From Sabellastarte sp. h YS-2021 (lineage: Eukaryota; Annelida; Polychaeta; Sabellida; Sabellidae): a DNA stretch of 64,000 nt. The DNA lies in NCBI GenBank assembly GCA_964017235.1, contig OZ024927.1, positions 51,279,293-51,343,292 on the forward strand. The letters run 5' to 3'. Below are positions 45,468 to 56,658 of this stretch, in pieces; positions within the stretch are counted from its first letter, which is position 1, and each line of letters starts with the position of its first letter. Made by a program: the position numbers and the translations under genes. Below the pieces are notes generated by a model that was not told the DNA's origin, did no database searches, and worked only from the letters and a program-made list of their open reading frames with translations.

Positions 45468-46565
45468 TTACCAAGGCCATCTCTGCAGGTGCTGCCGCCC
45501 GGCTCTAGAAGGAGGGGCTGTAGCTGTCATCTGGTGAGGTGTCTGGCAAGGTGCGGATGAGTGACCGAAAAAGCAGTGTCTGCTGAGGCTACTGAGGGAA
45601 GGTCCATAGGCACTGTGGGCATGAGGCTGTGGGAAATGGTTACAGTTTCTGGTGATGATATGCGGCTTGCTCTGGCGCACTGCACTGGAGCACCTAGCTG
45701 TTGCTGTTGTAGTAATTTGGAGTTGGACTGGTTCATGCATCTTCTGTGCATTTGAGATTGCATTGGTTGCTGCATCTGCTGTGGAACTGGTTGTTGCATG
45801 TACTGTTACATGGGCAGCTGCACCTGCTGTGGAACTAGTTACTGCATCTGCTGTAGAAATAGTTACTGCATCTGCTGTAAAACTAGTTATTGTATCTGCT
45901 GTGGAACTAATTGTTGCATCTGCTGTGGAACTGGTTGCTGCATGTGCTGTTACATGGGCAGCTGCACCTGCTGTCACATGGACTGAAATGTCTGCTCTGG
46001 ACGGCCTTGTTGCTGGACTGACATTGGCTGCTGTAAAATTACAGGCTGTGTGAATGGTGGAGTAAACCTGAATGTAGTGACTATGGCCTGATGCAATAAA
46101 CTCTGTTGTAGCTGTTGCTGCTGCTGCCTGTCCTTTCATTTGAGGTTTCTGATCAAGGAAAATGTCTCCACTTGGAAGTCTTTAAATGACTCTTTTGACA
46201 GGGTTCTTAAGTTCTGATTGAAGCCAATCATGTCGTTCTGTGTTTTCTGAAACAACATCCGCTCTGGTTTGTCTTCCAGTCAGTCCAACTTCTTCCATCT
46301 CTCCTGGGCTTCCAGCTGAAACTCAGCCTCACTAATAGTTGGTATAGCATATGGTTCACTACTTAGTGGGTTTGGGGATGGGGTGGGGGAAGATTGCGCC
46401 TGACAATCTCCTTGGCTCATCAGTTGATGTATGTCTGCCATCAAACAGTAACGACTCCCATGACATGCTCTCCGAAGCTGCAGGCTGATTGGACTCCTCT
46501 GATGGTCCGGCATCAGGTAACCTGGCTAATGTGGCTTTGTGTGCAGGTTTGAAGGCACTCATGAG
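45468..46565 (-). pseudogene. Q-rich broken frame, possible Harbinger accessory ORF
   Basis: Minus-strand frames joined by shifts: a start near 46562 (MSAFKPAHKATLARLPDAG), then TISEAEFQLEAQERWKKLD ending at a stop near 46280, then a Gln-rich tail with octapeptide repeats (QQMQQPVPQQ) down to about 45470. The frame is convergent with the transposase fragment 1.3 kb away. PIF/Harbinger elements usually encode a second, Myb/SANT- or MADF-like protein that binds DNA and brings the transposase to the nucleus. A charged helix followed by a Gln-rich tail would suit its C-terminus, but I see no Myb/SANT signature, so the link is inferred from position. It could instead be an unrelated Gln-rich pseudogene. 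The 223-codon frame 45468-46139, read as Ala/Thr-rich, is a shifted reading of the same CTG-rich repeat. Confidence 0.35.
45755..45990 (-). repeat. 24-bp coding-type minisatellite (Gln-rich)
   Basis: Units such as GCATCTGCTGTAGAAATAGT recur every 24 bp (eight codons). Two longer variants containing TGTTACATGGGCAGCTGCAC lie about 150 bp apart at the two ends. On the minus strand one frame gives Gln/Pro/Met octapeptides. Confidence 0.8.
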
Positions 46566-47689
46566 AGAGAAATGACATACAGTTTTTCAAAATTCTTTAA
46601 ATAAGTTTCATAAAATCATTAGTTCCTGCAGGTGACAAAGTTTATATGACTGAGTTTTGAAGTCGAAATAGTCTGGTTTGTTACAGTTAGACTTTAAAAT
46701 AATGCCACAACCAGAAACAAACCATTAAATTAAGCAAGTTGAAAATATAGTAGTTGGCCAAACTGGTGCAGACCAATGCATAAAAAATCCTAGTGTATAC
46801 AATTGTCCCATAGTATGATGCTAAGTGAGGCACAAAAAAGATGCTTAAAAACAAAATTATACAGGAACAAATATGACCAATGTATATTAGTGTATATTGA
46901 GTAAAAATGATCAGATATCATAAAATTTTTATATTCAAAGACCCCTCCATAATTACTACTACTTCAGAAAATCACACCAGAAGATAAATGTCCACGGATT
47001 TACAGCAGAAGTCTCAAACAATGATTAAAATCTTGAATACAGGCTTTGCAAACTACACAATGGAAGTGCATCCGAGTAATTACTAATATGTAATATGACG
47101 TACGTATGTTGCTAAGATCTCTTTGTAGCTTAAAACACTAATTAATTTTGTCCTGTTGTGGTCCAGTTATAAAGTATGTCTGGCATTGTTTTAGTTTCTA
47201 TGTACTGGAAATGAAAGACAACATAAACCTTTCAGAAGTTATTACTTCTGTGGCAAATTGTCTGAGTAGCTTCCTCAAAACTTACTTGTCCTCAAGACAG
47301 ATACACTTACTGTTAATGGCAATTTTTGTTGGATGACTAAGCCAACCAATTAATTACAGCTACTTTAAGTAGAGTAACACACCACAAACCATGTCCCGTG
47401 ACTATTACATTCTCTAACAAAACCATCTAAAAGCTTTCAGTTTACTCTGGGAAGCAAGTAAAGCAAGGCTACATGAAAAAGACTGATAAGAAAAAATGGA
47501 GTTCTAATACTCATACCAGATAAAAAAATTAAGACAAGCAAATTTAATTAGCTCATCATTTTTACATACATTTTTGTACATTAAATACCAGCTCAGTTGC
47601 CAGTCAAGTCCCCTGTAAACAGACTCATTTTAATTATTTTTTTTATTTATTTCTATCAACATAAAAAGTAAAACTTCTCCCAATTCCAA
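46566..47689. other. AT-rich non-coding DNA
   Basis: Nothing recognised. A 62-codon plus-strand frame at 47148-47336 has no supporting motif. Confidence 0.45.
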
Positions 47690-48270
47690 AAGACATCCTC
47701 ACTGTTGATGGCCAACAAAAACTAGAGATTGCATCTCGACACAGTGTATCCCCAGACGGGACATGGCTGAAGCATGAATGAGTCGGGCTTGAGCCTTTTT
47801 CCTGGAGCACCAAGCCAGGATTCGCCATAGTAGGGCACAAAGAGGGCCGACTTACTCCCCCCTCCTTAAATAGGCAACCACCATGGTGTTGTCCGTAGCT
47901 ATGGTAACAATAAGGTTCATGCAGAGGTCTTGGAACTCCTTTAGGGCCAAAAGACCACCTTGGTTCCAGACACTTTATGTGTAACTTGCTTCTGGAATTG
48001 ACCAGGTTCCCCTTGCAGTGTGTTCCCTTCAGTGAGCACTCCCCCTCCTTGATGCATCTGTAAGGATTTGCAGAGCATATTTAAGTAGGTGTAATGGTTG
48101 ACCTTGAAGCACATTGTCATCCTACAACCACCATTTTAGATGGGGTGGAGTGAACTGGGATCACCTTTTCTAGTGAGTCTGGTACCCTTCAGCTGTTCTT
48201 CAAGTGCCACTGTATCAGCCTCATGTGGAGGCGACCTAGGTGGACTTGCTTCTGTATGGGTGTCAGTAAC
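47690..48270 (-). pseudogene. DIRS-like retrotransposon RT/RNase H fragment
   Basis: Read on the minus strand from high to low coordinates, the end of the reverse transcriptase shows LGRLHMRLIQWHL (codons in 48201-48239) and RVPDSLEKVIP (48158-48190). The RNase H domain follows: TDAS with a catalytic Asp (TGCATCTGT on the plus strand at 48053-48061), LKEFQDLC, then TIATDNTMVVAYL (about 47870-47910) with the second Asp, and LCALLWRILAWCS. This order and these words are characteristic of DIRS-group (tyrosine-recombinase) retrotransposons. The frame is interrupted by TGA where Trp is expected just before RVPDS and by several frameshifts, so it is dead. I see no tyrosine recombinase or DIRS-type termini, only this internal piece. 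GC is higher here than in the surroundings. Confidence 0.75.
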
Positions 48271-49150
48271 CCACACAACCCCACTGTGGAAAACACTAAT
48301 AGCCATTTATGAGAACTGTGACCCCTGGTCTGATTAACAGATAAATTTACCATTGCTTGAGTTGTGAAAACCGGCAAATGGATTATAATCTTGAGGGGAA
48401 GGCTGAGTTTGGAAACTCAGGCCCCTGGTGTCAGCCGACACTGCTCACAGGCTGGGTAAAAGGCAAGCTGGGTGGCCAGTCTAGGAGGGTCGATCACTGT
48501 ATCTCACTGGAACCCATAAGAAAAACTTGATAAACCTCCACAGTAACTGATACAGCAGACTTCTTGCTGGCAGTAGGCTGACCAGTCCGGTTGAGTTCGG
48601 CATCTCACCGGGACCTGAGTAACTTGCTGGTGTGGGGTCTGATAAGCCTGACAGGTAGTTGGGAAAATCTTGCTGGGAAAGTCTTCTTATCTATAGTCAC
48701 TTTCGACCAGCTAGGAGGTCCTGACAGTAGGCTGGCTGACTGGTCTAGTAGGTTCAGACAAGTCATCTCACCAAGACCAATGACTGGTATAAGAATTTCT
48801 CTGTAACCAATTTCCTCAGGCAGTAACTGGTTGGTCTGAGACGGCACTTGGACCCTTAAAAGACTACTGCTGATCTGTTAGCCAGTCCTGTGGACCTGCC
48901 CAGTACAGTGCCTAACATGCTATAGGTGAAGCAATGCTCTGTAACCAGTTCCTGTTGTAGAGCTGGCAGAACTGGGCGAATTAGACTACATCTCAGCAGG
49001 GGTAGGCTTATATGTAACAACTGCCTTCTTCTTGTGGAATCAGCAGATTTTCTCTGTAACCAACAATCCTCTGTAACCAGTAAGTCTGGATACTACTACT
49101 CTATCATGTACTCAACCTCAAAAGCTATTTTCAATAGTTTCCATGCAATA
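48271..49150. other. Degenerate repeat-rich stretch of unknown origin
   Basis: Four or five loosely repeated units are spaced roughly 100-150 bp apart, with words like GACCAGTCC, CATCTCACC and TCTGTAACCAGT near 48477, 48583, 48740 and 48881. GC is higher than in neighbouring DNA. It may be the upstream part of the DIRS-like element or an unrelated minisatellite. Confidence 0.4.
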
Positions 49151-49194
49151 TAGTCAGCAATAAGTGTGAAAATATCTCCAAAAAGGCCAAAAAT

Positions 49195-49585
49195 GGCCTC
49201 GGTCAGGGACTTTGGATGACCTGTGGATGACCTTCAATGAAGAGCTTCAAGGTCAAATTTCTGCATGCTTACAGGGGACATATATATGTATTATATATAG
49301 CAGCCATAGGATGATCTAACTTTCTGTATATGAGAACTGGGCCAAAATGTGAAAAAATGGCCAAAATCTGACCTTTAAGAGGCCACCAGTGACCTTGAAA
49401 TTGAAGGTCAAGGTCACAAAACAATAGCGTTCGTGGCATTGCCCATATATACCCACATACCAAATTTGAAAGGTCTAACTAAAACATTTTTTAAGTTATC
49501 GCGTCCGAAAGGAAATCTCTGCGGTGGCGGCAGCGTGACCATACTGAATCGTAAGTATCCCCGACTTTTGTCCGGGGATAGAATA
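49195..49585 (+). mobile_element. Helentron-like family A 3' end, solo
   Basis: Shares with 6205-6594 a module containing GGATGACCTT, GAGCTTCAAGGTCAAAT and ATATATGTATTATATATAGC-like sequence. It ends in a GGCGG-rich run and the hairpin TATCCCCG (49556-49563) with CGGGGATA (49573-49580), a diverged version of the GTATCCACC arms. It also contains AAGGTCAAGGTCAC (49405-49418). No array or 5' end is attached, so it is truncated or deleted. Confidence 0.6.
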
Positions 49586-49880
49586 ATGAAGTAAACACTG
49601 TGGTCATGTGACTTAATTGGTGGGAGGACGGACTACTGTAACCCTGAGTGGCCTGTTTATGGTTGTTATGTAACCTTAAATTTGCATCTCTGTGTTGGCC
49701 AGTGGGTTGGATAGCTCCAATAAATAGCTACTGTTAGGAAATGTAAGGGTATTTCGCTATAACAGTTATATTTTTTATTCAAAAGATCAATGGTGATAAT
49801 AAAACAAAGCCAAATCTTCACATTTTTTGACACATTTGATACTCTATTGTATATATTTTCTTTCATAATGTTAAATATAA
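49586..49880. other. Short AT-rich spacer
   Basis: Nothing recognised between two Helentron-like termini. Confidence 0.5.
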
Positions 49881-50339
49881 CTAGAGGATCGCTCGCAAAA
49901 AAAAAAGATAATGTTTTTGCATAGCAAAAACAAAGCGTCCCGAAAAGGATATAAAGGCGAGTGCTAAAGTATTAAGAAAATGTTTCGTTTCTAGCCTTAT
50001 ACTGTTGTGGCAACCAAAGTCAGCGCAGTCTGCTCTATCTAGCATGGTTTTCAAGATATAAGCATTTTTGTGTTTTGCAAAAATTCGAAAATTCAAAATG
50101 TCCGCTATATTTGGCGAGACAAAAATATTTTGAAAATTGGCATGGCTACTCTGCAGAGATACCCAGCAGGTCAAAAATTTTGTTGAGTTCGCTCCATATA
50201 GCACGGTTTTCGAGATATAAGCATTTTTGTGTTTTGCAAAAACTTTGAAAATTCAAAATGGCCACCATTTTTGGGGAGACAAAAATTTTTGACAAGACCA
50301 CTGCGGCGGTGTGTATCTCCCGCCGAGCATTAAAGGAGA

Positions 50340-51975
50340 AGAAATAGCTTTTCCGAGATATTCACAATTTTTCATTTTCGTGTGTGAAAGCTCTTCCAAA
50401 AGTAGGCGAATGAGTTATTTGAGAAAAATTGCCTATCTGCAATACTATTAAGAGATAATTCACATTTACTCCCTACGGGTCTGGAACTTCACCAAGTGAA
50501 AGTTCTCCCAAAAGTAGATGAATGAGTTATTCCATAAAAATTGGGTATCCGCAATACTTTTAGAGATAATTCGCATTTACTCATTTTGAGTAGGTGAATA
50601 ATTAGCTATGGGTCTGAAACTTCACAGAGTGAAAGCTCTCCCAAAAGTAGGTGAATGAGTTATTTGAGAAAAATTGGCTATCTGCAATACTTTTAGAGAT
50701 AGTTCGCATTTACTCATTTTGAGTAGGTGAGTAATTAGCTATGGGTCTGAAACTTCACCATGTGAAAGCTCTCCCACAAGTAGATGAATGAGTATTTGAT
50801 AAAAATTGGGTATCCGCAATACTTTTACAGATAATTAGCATTTACTCATTTTGAGTAGGTGAATAATTAGCTATGGGTCTGAAACTTCATGGAGTGAAAG
50901 CTCTCCCAAAAGTAGGTGAATGAGTTATTTGACAAAAATTGGGTATCTGCAATACTTTTAGAGATAATTCGCATTTACTCATTTTGAGTAGGTGAGTAAT
51001 TAGCTATGGGTCTGAAACTTCACCATGTGAAAGCTCTCCCAAAAGTAGGTGAATGATTTATTTGAGAAAAATTGGCTATCTGCAATACTTTTAGAGATAA
51101 TTCGCATTTACTCATTTTGAGTAGGTGAGTAATCAGCTATGGGTCTGAAACTTCACCATGTGAAAGCTCTCCCACAAGTAGATGAATGAGTTATTTGATA
51201 AAAATTGGGTATCCACAATACTTTTACAGATAATTAGCATTTACTCATTTTGAGTAGGTGAATAATTAGCTATGGGTCTGAAACTTCACGGAGTGAAAGC
51301 TCTTCCAAAAGTAGGTGAATGAGTTATTTGAGAAAAATTGGCTATCTGCAATACTTTTAGAGATAATTCGCATTTACTCATTTTGAGTAGGTGAGTAATT
51401 AGCTATGGGTCTGAAACTTCACCATGTGAAAGCTCTCCCACAAGTAGATGAATGAGTTATTTGATAAAAATTGGGTATCCACAATACTTTTACAGATAAT
51501 TAGCATTTACTCATTTTGAGTAGGTGAATAATTAGCTATGGGTCTGAAACTTCACGGAGTGAAAGCTCTCCCAAAAGTAGGTGAATGAGTTATTTGAGAA
51601 AAATTGGCTATCTGCAATACTTTTAGAGACAATTCGCATTTACTCATTTTGAGTAGGTGAGTAATTAGCTATGGGTCTGAAACTTCACCATGTGAAAGCT
51701 CTTCGAAAAGTAGATGAATGAGTTATTTGAGAAAAATTGGCTATCTGCAATACTTTTAAGAGATAATTCGCATTTACTCATTTTGAGTAGGTGAGTAATT
51801 ATCTACGGGTCTGAAACTTCACCATGTGAAAGCTCTCCCAAAAGTAGATGAATGAGTTATTTGATAAAAATTGGGTATCCGCAATAGTTTTTAGAGATAA
51901 TTAGCATTTACTCATTTTGAGTAGGTGAATAATTAGCTACGGGTCTGAAACTTCACCGAGTGAAAGCTCTTTGGA
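50340..51975. repeat. 133-bp tandem array with 266-bp dimer pattern (about 12 monomers)
   Basis: TGGGTCTGAAACTTCAC recurs with steps of 133, 132 and 133 bp. Units alternate between two types: one with GAATAATTAGC and CACGGAGTGAAAG, the other with GAGTAATTAGC and CACCATGTGAAAG followed by CAAGTAGATG. This gives a 266-bp dimer over much of the array. It is inserted between units of the 168-bp type. Confidence 0.9.
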
Positions 51976-51979
51976 ATAG

Positions 51980-52560
51980 CTGCTCTGCAGAGATACCCTG
52001 AAGATCAAAATTTTCGTCGAAATCGCTCTATGTAGCACAGTTTTTCGAGATATTAGCATTTTTGTGTTTTTCAATTTTGCGGAAAAATTCGAAAATTCAA
52101 AATGGCCGCCATTTTTTGCGAGAAAATTTTTTTTTGAAAATTGGCATGGCTACTCTGCGAATATACCCTGTGGGTCAAAAATTTCATCGAAATCGCTCTA
52201 TCTAGCAGGGTTTTCGAGATATAAGCATTTTTATGTTTTGCAATTTTTGCGAAAAATTCGAAAATTCAAAATGGCCGCCATTTTTGGCAAGATAAAATTT
52301 TTTTGAAAATTGGCATGGCTACTCTGCAGAGACACCCTGCGGGTTAAAAATTTCGTCGAAATCGCTCTATCTAGCAGGGTTTTCGAGATAGCATTTTTAT
52401 GTTTTGCAATTTTTGCGAAAAATTTGAAAATTCAAAATGGCCGCCATTTTTGGCGAGACAAAAATTTTTTGAAAATTGGGATAACTACTCTGCAGAGTTA
52501 CCTTGTGGGTCAAAAATTTCGTTGAAATCGCTCTAACTAGAACGGTTTTCGAGATATAAG
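51980..52560. repeat. 168-bp-type tandem units in family B copy 2
   Basis: The CTCTGC word preceding the ATACCCTG-type motif has its GC at 51987, 52157, 52326 and 52492, spacing 166-170. Units carry TTCAAAATGGCCGCCATTTT and ATTTCGTCGAAATCGCTC, the same core as the array at 27.7-31.5 kb but with GGCATGGCTACTCTGC in place of ATTGCCAAGAGTACATTG. Confidence 0.85.
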
Positions 52561-52951
52561 CATTTTTGTGTTTTCCTTATTTGGACAATTCATAATGATT
52601 AATTAATCATTAATTACTCGGCCAGTTCTTAACCAATCAATGCCAAAATCTAATGATTTCCAGATTTTAACAGAATGAATGTATTTGCCAAGTTTCAGGT
52701 GAATTGATAAAATTCCTTTCAAGTTATCATCCGGACAAGCTTCCCCATTGAAAAAAAAAATTTTTGGTCATGTGACCTCTCTGATTGGTTGAAATGTCAC
52801 CAAGGCTGCTGCCTAAACCTGCCAAATTTGAAAAGAATCCGCCTAACGGTTACAGAGTTATAAGGAAAACAAAATGCGGAGCCGGCGGAGCTGCCGGAGC
52901 CTGAAGGTCTCCCATACACAAACAAGCGTCCGTTGCAGGACGCTTAATTAT

Positions 52952-55900
52952 TATATAATTTACTTTAAAACAGTCCCTTTATATGTACAAGAGAACAATA
53001 TTTAACATGTTTTATTACATTTCACTTAATTTTGTTTCTGGTCCGTTTGTCTGATTTCATCTTTTCACTGAATTTCAAAATTAAACAGGATTATACCTAG
53101 TACCCATGTTAGGGGCAATAATAAGTGCTATATGGGCACTTTTAGTTTGAACATATCCTTCTGAACTTCAAATAAGCACCAACATCAAGCTGACTACATT
53201 AAAAGACACCCAACCTTTGATTTCCTACAACTTGGCTTCACATCCCAAACCTCAAGGCCCAATAAAAATGTATAATAAATAATAATGAAAATGTTGGATA
53301 CTTTTATAAAAAAAAAATTACTCTTTAATCTTAAAAGAGTACAACACTGGTAAAAGTGGACTCAAGAACAAAACTAACTATGCATTGAAACCCTAACTAA
53401 ACTGATGGTTTACATGAAGCATCACACATTTCTTAGTACAGTCAAAAATTTATTTTCAGATATGTAACACAATATAGTAGTCATCAAGGTTAAAATATTT
53501 TGCCAACATCAAATTTAATTGGTCTTTTTAAAACACTCTGACAAATGATACAGGCAAAATAAACATATTAGGCAAGTTACTGTAACCTGTAACCTTTAGA
53601 AAAACAAACTATCTCTACAATAGAGGTTACGCCTTCAGCAACACTATTCTAGAAATAGAAAAAAGCTTCACTTGAGCACAATAAATCTTAGAAAATCTCA
53701 ATTTTAGATCCTCTACAACTCCTATGTTGTACTGCGAAATCTATGAAGCATCAACTAGATGTGAAGACAGATTGGATGCAGGTCTATACACATACATATA
53801 TGGACAATTGTCTTGAAGAGAGCTAATGTAATACCCCAGCACATCAGCAGAGGCTGGTTCTCTGCTGCATATCAATCACTACCAAATAATGGAATGTCCC
53901 CAGCCCTCCTCAAAGCCCCTTAGTGCCCTTTTAAACTGCTCAGAAAAATATCTCAAACTGCCACAAATACATAGTCTCCAGAGACAGCTGAAAGAATTAC
54001 TGCAGTTTTTCTTACTGCTTTGGAGCAGTGTTGTAACAAAATGAAACAACTATGACTGTACTTAAAGTCAAAATTGGGGTTTTATGTCCACTTGATTCCT
54101 TTGTAAATGCTTAAAAATAAAAATAATATGTGACCAGAAGATATAAACAGAAACATTAATATGTTTCAATAATGTATTTCACTCTCCTAGTTGCCATGTA
54201 TTTTTGTGTCATCATACAAAACTTCAGTAAATCTACGTTGGGCCTGTCAATTTATTACTCATAATGGATGCCATCTGTTTAACACTAATTCTTTGTGCAA
54301 AGTAAATTACATATCCACTTTATAAGGAACAGCCACTTTCAAAAAAATTTAGAAATGTTATATATTTTCAGATTACAGTTTCTTTTTGACATTCTGACAT
54401 CAATGGATTTAATGTCTGGAAATCATATATTGTCCAGTAAAATGTACTGTATATGATAATGGCAAACTGAAAGCCAGAAAGTTATTCAAACTTCATCAAA
54501 GCCACAAGCTTCCTTTACCAAGAAGTGATCTTCATATGAAATACACCAGCCATTTCCAACTCAATAAGGAAACCACAGCAAATGGCAAATCACAAATCAA
54601 CAGAGGGAAGTAGAGAAAACAGATAAAGCTGAAACAGTGAAAGAGAATAGTAACTAGGATGTGACAAGAACAGCCCTAATGAAAATCTTATGCTAATTCT
54701 TTCTTTAAAAAGTACAATCTGCCCTTAAAAAGTCATTAAGACTCTGCATTTGCATTTTCAATGGCGGAGTATGCATTTATTTCAGACATTTTTGTATGTT
54801 CTCATTAAAGTAAATTTTAAGGAAAAATGAAATTCCCACTGCAGTCAAATGTTTGCCTCCAATCGGTTCCTGATACCTTCAGTCACAAAGTAGCTGAACA
54901 TAGCTATATACCAGATATATATTTTCTCTACAATATATATACTGAAATAAATGCTCTGAAAAAAATGGTCTTACAAATGTGAATACTTAATTTATGAAAC
55001 TCCTACAAAGACTGTTAGTGACTTACAAATAATTGAGACACACCCTATATGTGTATAAATTTCTCGATGAGACAAAAAAACATTCTTCTCTGCTCTTGCA
55101 TCTCTATTTTAAAGAATTATTAATTTTTAGGTGAGACAATAATGAAAACAATGGAATTTCCTAAATATTTTCAGCCAAGAACTATTCAAAAGCTTTAAAA
55201 TTTACTTTCAATTAAGGAAACATTTGTCAGTGTAAATGATACTCCATCTTTGTAAATCACCTTTTCTGAAAAATAAAAATTGACAAAAATGATTTAAATT
55301 AAGAAAAATTCTCTCTTTTTTGAAGGGACAAAACAGATGAAGAATCTATGAAATTCAATACAGTTCCTGAAGATAGAACAAAGTGACAAATATTTACGCA
55401 ACGAATTAACTGGTGATTCTAGGTACACATTTACAGGTGCTGATCCACAAAAACTAAGCAATTTTCAAACGTAATCTAGGATATTTGTACACCCATAGGG
55501 ACAAAAACTGAAATATCCAGAAGATCCAATTTTTGACACACCCGATTCTGATGCACTAATGGGCATTCACAATTTGCATTCACACTTATTGATGTATTTC
55601 TTTTCCCTGCAGAAAAGAGTAACAAGACAATCACGAAACTAAAAATTTGTTTGACTGTAAAGAGTTCTTTCTAATTAATTTTATTCTGCAAATAATCCAC
55701 TTTTCTCGTTTTTAATGAGTACTCAAGCACTTTTTAACAGCCGTAATGCTTTTATCTGAGAAATTACACCAAAGTTAACACAGGGAATAGCTAATGATGG
55801 AACAAAACTTGATCTTACTTCTTCTGAATCTTAATCGGAGAAGTGCAATCTTGAAAAATATACACCAGTATATTAATTTATCTGACAAATATATTTGTGT

Positions 55901-56658
55901 GAGTAAAGGTGATACTTAAACTGTACAATATATCTGGTCTATAAGTTACAGTAGTTGCAAAATATGAGCCATTTACTTTTACTTATGGCAACTTTTAGTT
56001 AAGACAGCTTTAAAAATATAAGAAATACTGAAGATATGCAATTTAATTCTCTTGCAGTAATTAACACTTGTGTGATCACTCTACTTAGTAATCTATTTCT
56101 TTGGTGTTCAGACTTAGTAACACAATGGTGAGAATCAGTTACAAAGGAACATAATGGTGCTATTTTGTCATGTCATTCATGAATTTTGACACTTGTGTAC
56201 ACACAATTATTACAGATGCTACTTATACCTTGCTATTCTGACTGAAAGGTAACACTTTGTGCATCAAAGTAGGTTCTATTTATGGTCACTTTCTGTAAGT
56301 TCAACTTCTAGTTATCCTTGTATTTTGTATTAATAATCAATGGGACTTCTAAGCTATTTCTACTAGTGGCAACATTACATTTACGGCAGATCTACTTATG
56401 ACAAATCTACTGCATTCACTTTATTTTAGTGAACAAAAAATTTCTAAAATATTTCAAAGGGCAAGTGTGTTTAAGTGACCAACATTAATGAATCAATAAC
56501 TTAAGAATAAATTTTCCTGTACTTGTGTGTTATCTTTACAGTAAGCAAGATGCAATTTATTTCAAAATAGGAGTTTTAATACCAAAACAAGAACAAATGG
56601 TGATTAACTGCAAAAAGATAGGAAATGCATGCAATAAGTTGAACTTAAGTCTGAAAAT
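52952..56658. other. AT-rich region with one relic 147-bp monomer
   Basis: Positions 53107-53265 hold a decayed monomer of the 147-bp family (GATTTCCTACAACTTGGCTT, CCCAAACCTCAAGGCCCAAT). The rest is low-information AT-rich DNA with no supported gene. Confidence 0.5.

Larger units (their letters stand above)
49881..52951 (+). mobile_element. Helentron-like element, family B, copy 2 (complete)
   Basis: It starts CTAGAGGATCGCTCGC at 49881. The 5' hairpin is GTTTTTG (49913-49919), loop CATAG, CAAAAAC (49925-49931), with AAGCGTCCC at 49933-49941. The interior holds two units of the 168-bp type, a 133-bp array, then 168-bp-type units again. The 3' module (52570-52920) has AAGTTATCATCCGGACAAGC and GGTCATGTGACCTC. 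The terminal hairpin is AAGCGTCC (52924-52931), loop GTTGCA, GGACGCTT (52938-52945), then AATTATT. The 5' motif is the inverse of the 3' arm, as in families A and G. No coding capacity. Confidence 0.85.

Noticed and set aside
45468-46139. 223-codon Ala/Thr-rich minus-strand frame, and an opposing Val/Ala-rich plus frame of 133 codons
   Set aside because: Both arise from the 24-bp CTG-rich minisatellite; the Gln-rich frame fits the flanking sequence better.
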